From positions 22,305 to 86,304 of the forward strand of contig JAEZTJ010000020.1 of assembly GCA_023421505.1 (NCBI GenBank): a stretch of 64,000 bases of DNA, written 5' to 3'. Below are positions 34,499-43,460 of this stretch, in pieces; position 1 is the first letter of the stretch; each line of letters opens with the position of its first letter. The notes under the pieces were generated by a model. That model made no database searches. It worked only from the letters and a program-made list of their open reading frames with translations, and was not told where the DNA came from. The stretch is from Bacillota bacterium. GTDB lineage: Bacteria; Bacillota; Clostridia; Lachnospirales; Lachnospiraceae. The position numbers and the translations under genes are program-made.

Positions 34499-35464
34499 CT
34501 ACCTACGTCCCTTATCATAAGGTATTCCCTCTGCTTTAGGAGCCCGTGATTTTTTGGAAGTAAAAATCAGTACAATCATAGTTGCTATATATGGCAGCAT
34601 TTTATAAAAGGTCTGATCAATATTCAGTGCTTTTAAGAACGGTATAATCGGTACAGAATAAGCCAGGGTTCTCAAAAATGCAAAGAATAAAGCAGCAAAG
34701 AAGATTTTAACCGGCTTCCACTGGCCAAAAATCGTTACTGCCAGTGCTAAGAAACCAAAGCCGGCAACTCCGGTATGTCCGTTAATATTGCCGTCCATAA
34801 CGCCTACTGAATAGAAAAAGCCGCCTATGCCCCCTAAAAATCCGGAAATTGCCACACCGCTATGACGCATAAAGTATACATTAATACCGACAGAGTCTGC
34901 TGCCTGAGGGTGCTCTCCACACGCACGAAGTCTTAACCCAAACCTCGTTTTATAAAATACGATTGTTGCTATAACCAGAAACAAAAGGCCAATATATACG
35001 GTTATATAAGTTTTTTGAAAAAATAACGGTCCAAGTACAGGAATTTTACTAAGTCCCGGTACCCTCTGAACATAAAAATTCGTATCAGTTGTAATTCCGT
35101 CACTGTTAAATTTCATTTTTGAAAAGAGAAGCACCATAGCTGGGATAAACATATTTAGTGCTGTACCTGTTATCGTCTGATCCGCTTTCATATTAACTGC
35201 CGCAAAGGATAAAAACATGGAATAAAAAATTCCGGCAATCGCAGAAATCAACATACCAAATAGTAAAATCATCTGCGCATTCATCTGTGAACTCTCAATT
35301 AGGTAAACCGACAGACATCCAAAAAATGCTCCAAAAAGCATAATACCTTCAAGTGCTATATTAACAACACCGCTTCTCTCACTGAACATACCGCCAAGAG
35401 CAACCAAAAGTAACGGTATGGCTACCGGAAGCATACTTTGAACTAAATAGTATACAGTATCCAT
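34499..35464 (-). CDS. Nucleoside ABC transporter permease (NupC/YufQ type)
   Basis: 321 residues, about nine membrane segments, of the BPD_transp_2 family. Characteristic: ALGGMFSERSGVVNIALEG near the N-terminus (the sequence is conserved among BmpA-linked permeases) and RACGEHPQAADSVGIN in mid-protein. With the preceding permease it forms the channel of a guanosine/nucleoside importer. The ATG at 35464 has GGAGG; the longer frame to 35539 crosses a hairpin repeat. Ends the operon. Confidence 0.88.
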   Translation of the reverse strand: MDTVYYLVQSMLPVAIPLLLVALGGMFSERSGVVNIALEGIMLFGAFFGCLSVYLIESSQMNAQMILLFGMLISAIAGIFYSMFLSFAAVNMKADQTITGTALNMFIPAMVLLFSKMKFNSDGITTDTNFYVQRVPGLSKIPVLGPLFFQKTYITVYIGLLFLVIATIVFYKTRFGLRLRACGEHPQAADSVGINVYFMRHSGVAISGFLGGIGGFFYSVGVMDGNINGHTGVAGFGFLALAVTIFGQWKPVKIFFAALFFAFLRTLAYSVPIIPFLKALNIDQTFYKMLPYIATMIVLIFTSKKSRAPKAEGIPYDKGRR

Positions 35465-35552
35465 AATAACCTCCATCTGCCGCTTAAGCGGCATCTCAAA
35501 TAGTGATGAAGAAGCTTGGAATGAGCACAGCGCGCTCATTATAAGGTTCTTC

Positions 35553-35677
35553 CAAAGTGTAAAGATGATCTCTCTTCACACTTTGCGCCCATGCTTTTTG
35601 GGCATAAATCCTGAAGAATAGCGTCTTTTGCTATTCTTATAAAGGCTTGCATGTACTTTGCAAGACTATTCACACTA
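35553..35677 (+). repeat. Modular hairpin array, copy H2, inside an operon
   Basis: Contains a B variant (AAAGTGT...ACACTTT), C (GCCCATGCTTTTTGGGC), D (AAGAATAGC/GCTATTCTT) and E (CTTGCA/TGCAAG), ending ACTATTCACACTA. The final bases supply the TAG stop codon (35675-35677) of the upstream permease gene. Being between two permease genes of one operon it must be transcribed. Confidence 0.85.
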
Positions 35678-36832
35678 TGCGCTCTCCTTCTCATTATGGA
35701 CTATGGAAGAGTTCTGCAGCTTTTTAGTACGTAATTTTTTAATAAATTTACCGATCGCAGCATTAATCAGTAAAGCAAAAGCTGAAAAGTAAATAATAAC
35801 TGCGATTACAACATCGATAATTTCAGGCTTGTAACCAAAAATGCTGCTGACCATCGTTCCGCCTCTTTGAATATAAGAAATAAATATTGCTGAGAATATA
35901 ATTCCTATAGGATTGGAACTGCCAAGAAGTGCTACAGCGATACCATTAAATCCATTTGCTGCGATAATATTAATCGGTTCATAAGTCATACTGCTGCCTG
36001 CTATTTCCGTCGGTGCTAAAATAGCAAAGGCACCACCAAGACCTGCTAACCCTCCAGCAATAATCATTGTTAATATGGTATTCTTCTTATCATTCATTCC
36101 GGCATATTTGCTGGCATGCTTATTATAGCCTGTTGCCTTTAATTCGTAACCAAAGGTTGTCCTATTTAATACGATATAGAGAAGAATAGCGATTACAATA
36201 CCAATTATAATTGATACGTTAACGTTAGAATTCTTAACTCCGAGGGACGGTAGCTGTGACGCTGCCGGAATATAAGCCGTTCTTGCCATAGATGACAGAT
36301 ACATGACACTATTTTTCGTTATCAGCATATCTACCAGATACATACCGATATAATTAAACATAATTGAAGTAATTACTTCATGTACATTTAAGAATGCTTT
36401 TAAAATACCGGGGATAAAGCCCCATAGCATACCGCCTAGCATCCCTGCTATAATGCAGGCAATCCACTGTAGACCGCCGGGCAGCTTCCACATAAAGCCA
36501 ACATACATTGCAAAAAACATTCCCATGGTATATTGACCGGAAGCGCCAATATTAAACAATCCCATTTTAAAGGCAAAACCGACTGAAAGACCTGTCATTA
36601 GAATTGGCGTTGCAAAATAGAATACGTTACCAAGGCGGCTTAATCCACCGAAAATCATAGTACCAAAGCCATAAAATGCCTGAGTCGGATCAGCAATCAG
36701 CATGACGATAAACCCAAAAATAAGGCCGATTAAGATTGCAATAATTGCAGCTACTAGGGTAGAAGTTCCTTTTCTCATTAAAATGTCCTTTATTTTAAAA
36801 TTCTGTTTGGGAGAAACTATATTATTTTGCAT
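35675..36832 (-). CDS. Nucleoside ABC transporter permease (NupB/YufP type)
   Basis: 385 residues, about nine to ten membrane segments, BPD_transp_2 family. Motifs: FKMGLFNIGASGQYTMG and GFNGIAVALLGSSNPIG, both conserved in this branch. ATG at 36832 with AAGGAG upstream, overlapping the ATPase stop by 11 bp. The last codons (HNEKESA) read directly into the hairpin array H2, so the C-terminus may have been altered by insertion of that repeat. Confidence 0.88.
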   Translation of the reverse strand: MQNNIVSPKQNFKIKDILMRKGTSTLVAAIIAILIGLIFGFIVMLIADPTQAFYGFGTMIFGGLSRLGNVFYFATPILMTGLSVGFAFKMGLFNIGASGQYTMGMFFAMYVGFMWKLPGGLQWIACIIAGMLGGMLWGFIPGILKAFLNVHEVITSIMFNYIGMYLVDMLITKNSVMYLSSMARTAYIPAASQLPSLGVKNSNVNVSIIIGIVIAILLYIVLNRTTFGYELKATGYNKHASKYAGMNDKKNTILTMIIAGGLAGLGGAFAILAPTEIAGSSMTYEPINIIAANGFNGIAVALLGSSNPIGIIFSAIFISYIQRGGTMVSSIFGYKPEIIDVVIAVIIYFSAFALLINAAIGKFIKKLRTKKLQNSSIVHNEKESA

Positions 36833-38369
36833 ATTCCTTCTCCTTTTCAAGATTTCGTTTTGCACCTGACATGTAGAGACCTAGTTCTTGTACTGTAATT
36901 TCCTTTGGATTTAGTTCACCTACTATTTCACCTTCATACATTACAAGTATACGATCGCTGACGTTCATCACTTCATCCAGCTCCAGTGACATGAGTAGTA
37001 CTGCTTTTCCTTCATTCCGGGCATTCACAATCTGCTTATGAATAAATTCAATCGCACCTACATCAAGTCCTCTGGTTGGTTGTACTGCTATCAAAAGCTT
37101 ATGCTCCTTGTTTAATTCTCGTGCAATAATCGCCTTTTGCTGATTACCACCGGACATTTCACGCACCAAAGCAGCAGGGCCTTGTCCGCTTCTTACGTCA
37201 TATTGCTCGATCAGCTTCGTTGCATAGCTGCGCATCGCCTGCCGTTTTAAAAAACCTGCCTTATTAAATTCAGGTTCCCAGTATCTTTGTAAAATAAGAT
37301 TTTCCTCTAAGGTATAATCCAGCACAAGTCCATGCTTGTGACGATCCTCGGGAATATGGCTTAAGCCTGTCTTAGTTCTTAAGCGTATTGAGGATTTTGT
37401 AATATCTCTTTTACATAGAGTGATTTTCCCCTTATTTAATTTCTCAAGCCCTGTTATCGCGGAGATCAATTCGGTCTGGCCGTTTCCCTCAATTCCGGCT
37501 AAGCATACGATTTCGCCTGCTCTAACCTCAAAGGATACCCCTTTCACCGCATTCTTCCTGCCAGTTTTTGCAGCAACACTTACATTGCTTACAGTTAAAA
37601 CCACTTCACCGGCAGTTTTTTCCTCCTTAACCACCTTAAAATTAATATCTCTTCCTACCATCATTCTGGAAAGTTCTTCCTTCGTGGTATCCTTTATAGC
37701 AACAGTGCCGATGCATTTACCCTTACGAAGTACTGTACAGCGATCGGCTACCGACATGATCTCATTTAATTTATGAGTAATAAACAGAATTGATTTGCCT
37801 TCTCTTGAAAATCCCCGCATGATTTCCATCAGCTCATCGATTTCCTGTGGAGTTAATACGGCAGTTGGCTCATCAAAGATAAGTATTTCGTTGTTTCGGT
37901 AAAGCATCTTTAATATTTCGACACGCTGCTGCATTCCCACTGATATTTTCTCAATGATAGCATCAGGATCTACGAAAAGTCCGTATTGTTTACTTAGTGC
38001 CAGTACCTTATCTCTGGCTTCTTTCATGTCAAGAAAACCTCTTTTATTCGGCTCAATACCAAGAACGATATTTTCCAGTACAGTAAATATCTCAACCAGC
38101 TTAAAGTGTTGATGTACCATTCCAATGCCCAGATTATTGGCATCATTTGGGTTATTGATTTTTACTGCTTCTCCGTTCTTTTTAATTTCACCTTTTTCTG
38201 CCTGATGTAGGCCAAAAAGAATGCTCATCAGCGTAGATTTGCCTGCTCCGTTTTCCCCAAGGAGCGCATGAATTTCCCCCTTCTTAAGCTGTAGTGTTAC
38301 ATCATCATTTGCAATAATACCCGGAAATTCCTTAGTAATGTGAAGCATTTCAATAATATAATCGTCCAT
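36822..38369 (-). CDS. Nucleoside ABC transporter ATP-binding protein (NupA/YufO type)
   Basis: 515 residues with two fused ATPase domains. First: Walker A GENGAGKSTLM, signature ISVGMQQRVEI, Walker B LIFDEPTAVLTP. Second: a degenerate Walker A GIEGNGQTELI, signature MSGGNQQKAII and AVQPTRGLDVG. This pattern, with a defective second site, is typical of sugar/nucleoside importers of the CUT2 type. GAGG before the ATG. Starts 362 bp after the lipoprotein gene, from which it is separated by a terminator hairpin. Confidence 0.92.
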   Translation of the reverse strand: MDDYIIEMLHITKEFPGIIANDDVTLQLKKGEIHALLGENGAGKSTLMSILFGLHQAEKGEIKKNGEAVKINNPNDANNLGIGMVHQHFKLVEIFTVLENIVLGIEPNKRGFLDMKEARDKVLALSKQYGLFVDPDAIIEKISVGMQQRVEILKMLYRNNEILIFDEPTAVLTPQEIDELMEIMRGFSREGKSILFITHKLNEIMSVADRCTVLRKGKCIGTVAIKDTTKEELSRMMVGRDINFKVVKEEKTAGEVVLTVSNVSVAAKTGRKNAVKGVSFEVRAGEIVCLAGIEGNGQTELISAITGLEKLNKGKITLCKRDITKSSIRLRTKTGLSHIPEDRHKHGLVLDYTLEENLILQRYWEPEFNKAGFLKRQAMRSYATKLIEQYDVRSGQGPAALVREMSGGNQQKAIIARELNKEHKLLIAVQPTRGLDVGAIEFIHKQIVNARNEGKAVLLMSLELDEVMNVSDRILVMYEGEIVGELNPKEITVQELGLYMSGAKRNLEKEKEYAK

Positions 38370-38549
38370 ATTTACCTCACTGAAAAATTTAGTTTTTCTA
38401 CTTCCTTATTAATCAAATAGGTATTTTTATACTTGTTTCTGTAATTATATTTTATAAGTATTTTTTCTATATTAGTTATTCTATATGTAGTATTATAAAT
38501 CAAACAATTTTCCTATACATTATTTTGTTAATTGAGAAACTCAATATTA

Positions 38550-38635
38550 TTAGATAAAATTGCGAACTATATTATTTTTTATTGTATACACAGCAGATAC
38601 AATACCTACAGTTGATGTGTTTTGCAAGTGCCTAA
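38550..38635 (+). repeat. MITE-like element, copy e (deleted)
   Basis: About 86 bp: the left end TTAGATAAAATTGCGAACT and the arm ATTGTATACACAGCAGATAC remain, with a right end GTTTTGCAAGTGCCTAAAT. Lies between the lipoprotein gene and the ABC ATPase gene, next to the terminator. Confidence 0.6.
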
Positions 38636-38650
38636 ATCAATTTATAAATG

Positions 38651-38683
38651 AAAGGGGGAAGGTAGCTGCCTTCCCCCCTTTTT
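38651..38683. terminator. Hairpin between the lipoprotein gene and the transporter genes
   Basis: GGGGGAAGG and CCTTCCCCC form a very stable stem with a six-base loop. It has a five-T run on the plus strand and a weaker TTTC on the minus strand. On the transcript it follows the binding-protein gene by about 50 bases and could end most transcripts there, giving more lipoprotein than transporter. Confidence 0.7.
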
Positions 38684-38731
38684 ATCATACACTCACTAAT
38701 ATAAGGCTCAATATATTAAGGGTGTTCTATA

Positions 38732-39883
38732 TTATCTTGTTTCAACCTTAACCTTTGTTAAAGCAAGCCCTGCAGCAAGCTCCTCCGCTGTAGCTATACC
38801 GCCCGTTGTATCCTTAATTGTTATCGTACGAACAGGAACTACACTGCCCTTCGCAAGGGTATCAAAAACAGCATCATAGGCTGCTTTATCAAAGGTTGCA
38901 AATCTGTCAAAAGCATTAGCCTTATCATCACCGATAACAGAGGTCGGTAGTCCTACACCATTGGTGGAGGCATTAAAATAAGTTAATTTACCCGCATAGG
39001 TATCCCAGCTGTCAGTCTTATAGATTGCTTCAAGAACTGTTTTAACAGATGCAGTCAGACCCTTGGTAGCAGATGTGATTACCGTATTACTGTCATATCT
39101 TTGGTCAACGTCAACGCCGATCACCTTGGCACCAGCCTCCTGCGCAGCTGACATTACACTCTTACCAACCGAACCGCCGCAGGCAAAGATAACCTCTGTA
39201 CCTTCCTGATACATTGTCTTAGCTGTAGCCTTATTGGTATCTGTCTCATCGAAATTGCCGGTATAATGATAGATACAAGATACTGAGCCGTCTGCTAGAT
39301 TAAGCTCCTTTGCTGCAGTTTCTGCTCCCTGCAGATAACCATAACCGAAGGCTTGTACCGCCGGAAGAGCAATACCACCCATAAAGCCAAGCTTTGTTAA
39401 GCCATCCATTACAGCAGCATAGCCTGCTAAGTAACCGGACTGTTCTTCTGCATATTTAATACATGCAACATTAGACTTGGTATCATACACAGCCGGAACA
39501 TCCTCCGAGCCAGCAGAATGAGGTTCACCATCAATCAGTATAAACTTAACATCTGGATACTTTGTCTGTGCTTCATAAACCGGAACTTCAAAGTAGAAGC
39601 CAGGAGTAACGACAACCTTAGCGCCAGCTGCAACAGCTTCGTCAATCGAAGCCAGATAGCCTGCATCGTTATATTCCTCTGGTTTGAAATATTTGTGGGA
39701 AACCTTCTTGTCCTTTGTAAATTGGAGAACGCCTTCCCAGGAACCCTGGTTAAAGGATTTGTCATTAATATTACCCTTATCGGTGATAAGAGCGATTTCG
39801 TAGGTATTACTTTTTGCACCACAGCCTGCCAGCAACATACAAGCCATTGCTGCAGATAAAATAACTGATGCTAATTTTCTCAT
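38732..39883 (-). CDS. BMP-family nucleoside-binding lipoprotein
   Basis: 383 residues. Lipoprotein signal MRKLASVILSAAMACMLLAGC (lipidated Cys21), then a type I periplasmic-binding fold of the BmpA/PnrA family: ALITDKGNINDKSFNQGSWEG, TPGFYFEVPV, LAGYAAVMDGLTKLGFMGGIALP and FACGGSVGKSVMSAAQEAG. It would capture purine nucleosides at the cell surface for the permease/ATPase genes downstream. Promoter TTGTAA-16-TATAAT at 39930-39957. Confidence 0.92.
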   Translation of the reverse strand: MRKLASVILSAAMACMLLAGCGAKSNTYEIALITDKGNINDKSFNQGSWEGVLQFTKDKKVSHKYFKPEEYNDAGYLASIDEAVAAGAKVVVTPGFYFEVPVYEAQTKYPDVKFILIDGEPHSAGSEDVPAVYDTKSNVACIKYAEEQSGYLAGYAAVMDGLTKLGFMGGIALPAVQAFGYGYLQGAETAAKELNLADGSVSCIYHYTGNFDETDTNKATAKTMYQEGTEVIFACGGSVGKSVMSAAQEAGAKVIGVDVDQRYDSNTVITSATKGLTASVKTVLEAIYKTDSWDTYAGKLTYFNASTNGVGLPTSVIGDDKANAFDRFATFDKAAYDAVFDTLAKGSVVPVRTITIKDTTGGIATAEELAAGLALTKVKVETR

Positions 39884-39929
39884 AATTTATCCTCCCATAT
39901 TCTTTGTACGACCTCTGCCGTTAAGATAA

Positions 39930-39957
39930 ATTATACCATTTATCTGTAATTTTACAA
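39930..39957 (-). promoter_or_regulatory. Promoter of the BMP lipoprotein/nucleoside-transporter operon
   Basis: Minus-strand TTGTAA, 16 bp, TATAAT, about 45 bp before the start codon. The 5' leader is too short for a purine riboswitch, and none was seen upstream. Confidence 0.6.
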
Positions 39958-40072
39958 CAAAAATAGTAATTATCAGTACATATTATTAGCAATATATTCT
40001 AAAGGGGTCTATCTTCTTTTTCACAAAGCTAGGTTAAATCGCTGCAGCATAGGATGCTAATTTTAATCTGTG

Positions 40073-41134
40073 TTATTTAAATATATCTTCTATCTCCCCT
40101 ATATCAATCATAGCAAATAATTCACGTACTACTTTCACATCGAGAGCGCCCTTATCAACATCCTTTTCCAGTATTTCTTTAATACTGTCTATTGGCATCT
40201 TCTCACGGTAAGGTCTGTCGGAATATAAGGCATCAAAAATGTCGGCAACACAAAGTATTCTGGTTTCCAGAGTAATCTCATCTCCCTTTAAGCCATCCGG
40301 ATAACCGGAGCCGTCAAGCTTTTCATGATGACTTCTTACCGGAATAAGGCAATCCTTTAAGGAAGAAAGCGGCTTAATGATAGTCTCACCCATTTCAGAA
40401 TGCTTCTTTATTATTTCATATTCCTCCTGTGAAAGCCTGCCCGGCTTATTTAATATACTTTCCGGTACTCCAACCTTTCCAATATCATGAATAATTCCGG
40501 CTGTCTCTAAATTATTTAAAAGCTCCTCCTCTATACCCAGTCTTTCTCCAAGCTTTCGGCTTATCATCCCTACTCTTCTGGTATGTCCGTCAGTATATTG
40601 ATCCTTTGCCTCTATTACATTTGCTAAGGTTATCACAAGGTTTTTCGTACTTTCTGTCTCGTTGTTATAATCATTCTTAAGAAGCTCATAAAGCCTTTGA
40701 ATTTCTTTATTGGATTGTTCAAGCTCTCTGTACTTTTCCTTTAAGTCATCCTCCAGTTCCTTCTTCTCAAGACCGTTTTTTACCACTTTAATTAAGTTGT
40801 TATTGTCCCAGGGCTTTTCCAGATAATAATATAAGCCTATTTCATTAATACTCTTAATCGCATTTTCCTTATCTGCATATCCGGTTAGAAGTATCGTTAC
40901 TGTTTCAGGACACTTCCTTCTTGCATTTTTTAAGAATTCCAGACCGTTCATCTTAGGCATCATAAAATCTGATATAATCAGGTCAACCTTATTGTGCTCC
41001 AGTTCTTCACAGGATAGTGCTTGCTCAACATCATTAAATACAATTACATTCTCTTTAAGCATTAGTTTAAACATTGTAGAAAGGGTGGTCGTAATCATCT
41101 TTTCATCATCTACTATCATTATTGTTCTGCTCAA
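40073..41134 (-). CDS. Response regulator with HD-GYP domain
   Basis: 353 residues. A receiver domain (1-120) with phospho-acceptor Asp56 (LIISDFMMPKMNG) and Lys107, a linking coiled coil (about 120-165), then an HD-GYP phosphodiesterase domain with HTRRVGMIS, HDIGKVGVPESIL and HHEKLDGSGYPDGLKG, so the metal ligands and GYP signature are intact. It would degrade c-di-GMP in response to the upstream kinase. The start is TTG at 41134 with GGGAGAG upstream; an in-frame ATG lies five codons later. It follows the kinase gene by 33 bp. Confidence 0.92.
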   Translation of the reverse strand: MSRTIMIVDDEKMITTTLSTMFKLMLKENVIVFNDVEQALSCEELEHNKVDLIISDFMMPKMNGLEFLKNARRKCPETVTILLTGYADKENAIKSINEIGLYYYLEKPWDNNNLIKVVKNGLEKKELEDDLKEKYRELEQSNKEIQRLYELLKNDYNNETESTKNLVITLANVIEAKDQYTDGHTRRVGMISRKLGERLGIEEELLNNLETAGIIHDIGKVGVPESILNKPGRLSQEEYEIIKKHSEMGETIIKPLSSLKDCLIPVRSHHEKLDGSGYPDGLKGDEITLETRILCVADIFDALYSDRPYREKMPIDSIKEILEKDVDKGALDVKVVRELFAMIDIGEIEDIFK

Positions 41135-41167
41135 ATTATTAACTCTCCCTCATTTTTTATTATGCAA

Positions 41168-42772
41168 TTAAGTTCTTTCGTTATCAATCGGAAGCTTAAT
41201 CCTAAATTCGGTCCCTTTGCCCGGTTCACTAGCTACCGTTATTTCACCCTTGTGATTATGTATGATACTATAGCTTAGATAGAGTCCTATTCCTAAGCCT
41301 ATCCCTACTCCTTTGGTAGTAAAGCCGGGCTCGAATATTTTTGCGATATTTTCCGGTTCAATACCGACTCCAGTATCTTTTATATTAATAAATAAATACC
41401 TTCCGTCCTGATAGGTTTTAATAAATAAATCGCCTTCTCCTTCAATGGCCTGTGAAGCATTTACAATAATATTCATAAAAACCTGATTAAGCTGACCCGG
41501 AAAGCATTTAACTAAAGGAATATCTCCATAGTCCTCATGTACAGTGACACGTCTTTTTAACAGATTATTCGTTAGCACCAATACACTTTTTATCCCTTCA
41601 TTGATATCCGCTTCCTGAAATTCAGCCTGATCAAGCCTGGAAAAGCTCTTTAGGCTCTTAATGATCTCAATAATCCGACTGCAAGCCATTAAATTTACAT
41701 CGTTTAATTCATTAAGCTGTACAAATATGGTTTGCAGTTCTTCCTCTTCATTCATGATAGTATTGTCTGCCAAACTGCTTAGAAGCATCTGTGTAAGCTG
41801 CGAATTGCTATTAATTGCACCAACCGGAGTATTAATTTCATGTGTTATGGCTGCCGTAAGAAGTCCGACAGAAGCCATCTTTTCACTTTGAATTAACTGT
41901 GCCTGCTGCTCTTCTATTTGTTGCTTTGACTTGAAAAGCTCATCATTTTGCATCTCAAGCTCCGTATTTTGATTCTCAAGTGCCTCCTTTTGATTTTCCA
42001 GAATTTCGGTATATCCGTGCAGCTTTTTCATAATCTCATTCGTAGAGACCGTAAAGGATTCAATTTCTTTTAGCGGTCTTTTTAATACCAGCTGGGTATT
42101 TAGTGCAGTCTCGTGATCCCCTTCCGCAAGTGCCTTCACCTTTTTCTCAAGCTGTCGCATAGGGTAGATAACGGGTATCGTAAGAAACATACTCAAAACC
42201 TTGGCTATAATAAGGGCCAGAATGCTTAAAATCAAAATTGTAAGGAGGATCATCCCGACGATCGGAATAATGACATCCGGGTTCACTCTTACAGATATTT
42301 TTCCAATTTCATATTTATGTTCTGAATCAAAAATAGGCATTACAGCTTCCGTACCATCATAAAAATCAGCAAATACACCGGTACTTTTTTCATCGTTAGA
42401 ATAAATCACTGTTTTATTTATTTCAAGCTGAACGAATATTTTCGTCTTAATCTCTCTAAAGGGATCAAAATGATATAATATGGATTCCTTGATCCTATCA
42501 TTAACCCATAGCCTAATAAAATAATTGTCCTTCCTAAGCTCCGTGATAGGATTTATGAAAAATGTATTATTAGCGGTACTTAAATTAAATTCGTTTTGAA
42601 TTTTTCTACACACTGCCTCCGCTTCGTAAACTGCAAACTCCTTCGATAACGCCATAATAAGGCAGCTGATCAGACTGCTTAAGAATACCACTGTAACAAA
42701 TGCTGAAAGTGATATTGCTTTTCTAATTCTTTTCGCTAAAGTTCTTCTGTTTCTTCTATTTCTCACAAACAT
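41168..42772 (-). CDS. Membrane sensor histidine kinase
   Basis: 534 residues. Two membrane segments (about 18-45 and 170-200) flank an extracellular sensor region of about 125 residues; then HAMP, a long coiled coil (ENQKEALENQNTELEMQNDE), the HisKA helix with AAITHEINTPVGAINSN, and an ATPase domain with N-box IVNASQAIEG, DTGVGIEPENIAKIFEPG and GIGLGIGLYLSYSII. Probable partner of the HD-GYP regulator encoded next. Upstream is the tandem hairpin array H3. Confidence 0.9.
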   Translation of the reverse strand: MFVRNRRNRRTLAKRIRKAISLSAFVTVVFLSSLISCLIMALSKEFAVYEAEAVCRKIQNEFNLSTANNTFFINPITELRKDNYFIRLWVNDRIKESILYHFDPFREIKTKIFVQLEINKTVIYSNDEKSTGVFADFYDGTEAVMPIFDSEHKYEIGKISVRVNPDVIIPIVGMILLTILILSILALIIAKVLSMFLTIPVIYPMRQLEKKVKALAEGDHETALNTQLVLKRPLKEIESFTVSTNEIMKKLHGYTEILENQKEALENQNTELEMQNDELFKSKQQIEEQQAQLIQSEKMASVGLLTAAITHEINTPVGAINSNSQLTQMLLSSLADNTIMNEEEELQTIFVQLNELNDVNLMACSRIIEIIKSLKSFSRLDQAEFQEADINEGIKSVLVLTNNLLKRRVTVHEDYGDIPLVKCFPGQLNQVFMNIIVNASQAIEGEGDLFIKTYQDGRYLFINIKDTGVGIEPENIAKIFEPGFTTKGVGIGLGIGLYLSYSIIHNHKGEITVASEPGKGTEFRIKLPIDNERT

Positions 42773-42777
42773 AACAT

Positions 42778-43030
42778 ACTTGCTCCTTGAATTAGTTTTT
42801 GCCGAGGTATGGTGTGAATTGTTCTTTTCAACAATTCACACTAACGCCCATGCTTTTTGGGCATAAATCCTAAAGAATAGCGTCTTTTGCTATTCTTATA
42901 AAGGCTTGCATGTTCTTTGCAAGACTATTCACACTAACGCCCATGCCTTTTGGGCATAAATCCTGAAGAATAGCGTCTTTTGCTATTCTTATAATGGCCC
43001 GCATGTCTTTCGCGGGACTATTCACATTAT
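42778..43030 (+). repeat. Modular hairpin array, copy H3, with tandem unit
   Basis: Order A remnant (GAATTAGTTTTTGC), B (GTGTGAATTGTT/AACAATTCACAC), then C-D-E twice. The C-D-E units (42842-42934 and 42935-43027) are direct repeats with a 93-bp period, each bordered by ATTCACAC. In the second unit module E is CCCGC/GCGGG instead of CTTGCA/TGCAAG, so modules diverge by whole-stem compensation. Lies upstream of the histidine kinase gene. Confidence 0.85.
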
Positions 43031-43265
43031 TCCCTCTTTCGACATTTTTCTATATTGTACTATAATTTACACATTTTATATAGTACTATTTTTCAAGAAA
43101 CTATATTAAAATGTGTCTGATATTTTCTACTCTATTAAACGAATTTTCTTGTAAAAAACTTCAAGTAAATGGCACTTAATCATAGATTTAGAGCACTTTA
43201 TTAACTTTACTTGAATCAAAGTATGCGTTATACTGATGAGGAAATGGGTTAATTCATAGAATATT

Positions 43266-43418
43266 CCTAGGTTACTGCGAAACTATATCGTTTTATTAAT
43301 TGTATACGCAGCATATAGTATTCCTTCGCTCCAACGCTCCTATGAGCTAAACATGCGCTCCGGAATAGTATATGCTGTGTATACAATGCTTACAATTACT
43401 GAGTTTCGCAATTATATA
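43266..43418 (+). repeat. Palindromic MITE-like element, copy b (full length)
   Basis: Ends like CCTAGGTTACTGCGAAACT and its partner, with the 26-bp arms 43299-43324 and 43362-43387 (two mismatches). Both sides are flanked by AGAATATTC, which could be a target duplication but is itself nearly palindromic. It ends 42 bp before the ddl start; the longest ddl frame wrongly runs into it. Confidence 0.85.
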
Positions 43419-43460
43419 GAATATTCTATAGATAAGGAACGTGAAAGTGAGGAATTAGAT

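Noticed and set aside
35465..35539. Extension of the nucleoside permease gene
   Set aside because: The added codons are the hairpin and leader repeat; GGAGG fits 35464.
39884..40072. Purine riboswitch before the nucleoside transporter
   Set aside because: The leader between promoter and start is about 40 bases and shows no purine-box pattern.
43353..43460. Extra 36 codons at the start of ddl
   Set aside because: They come from the palindromic element; the standard ddl N-terminus and ribosome site start at 43461.
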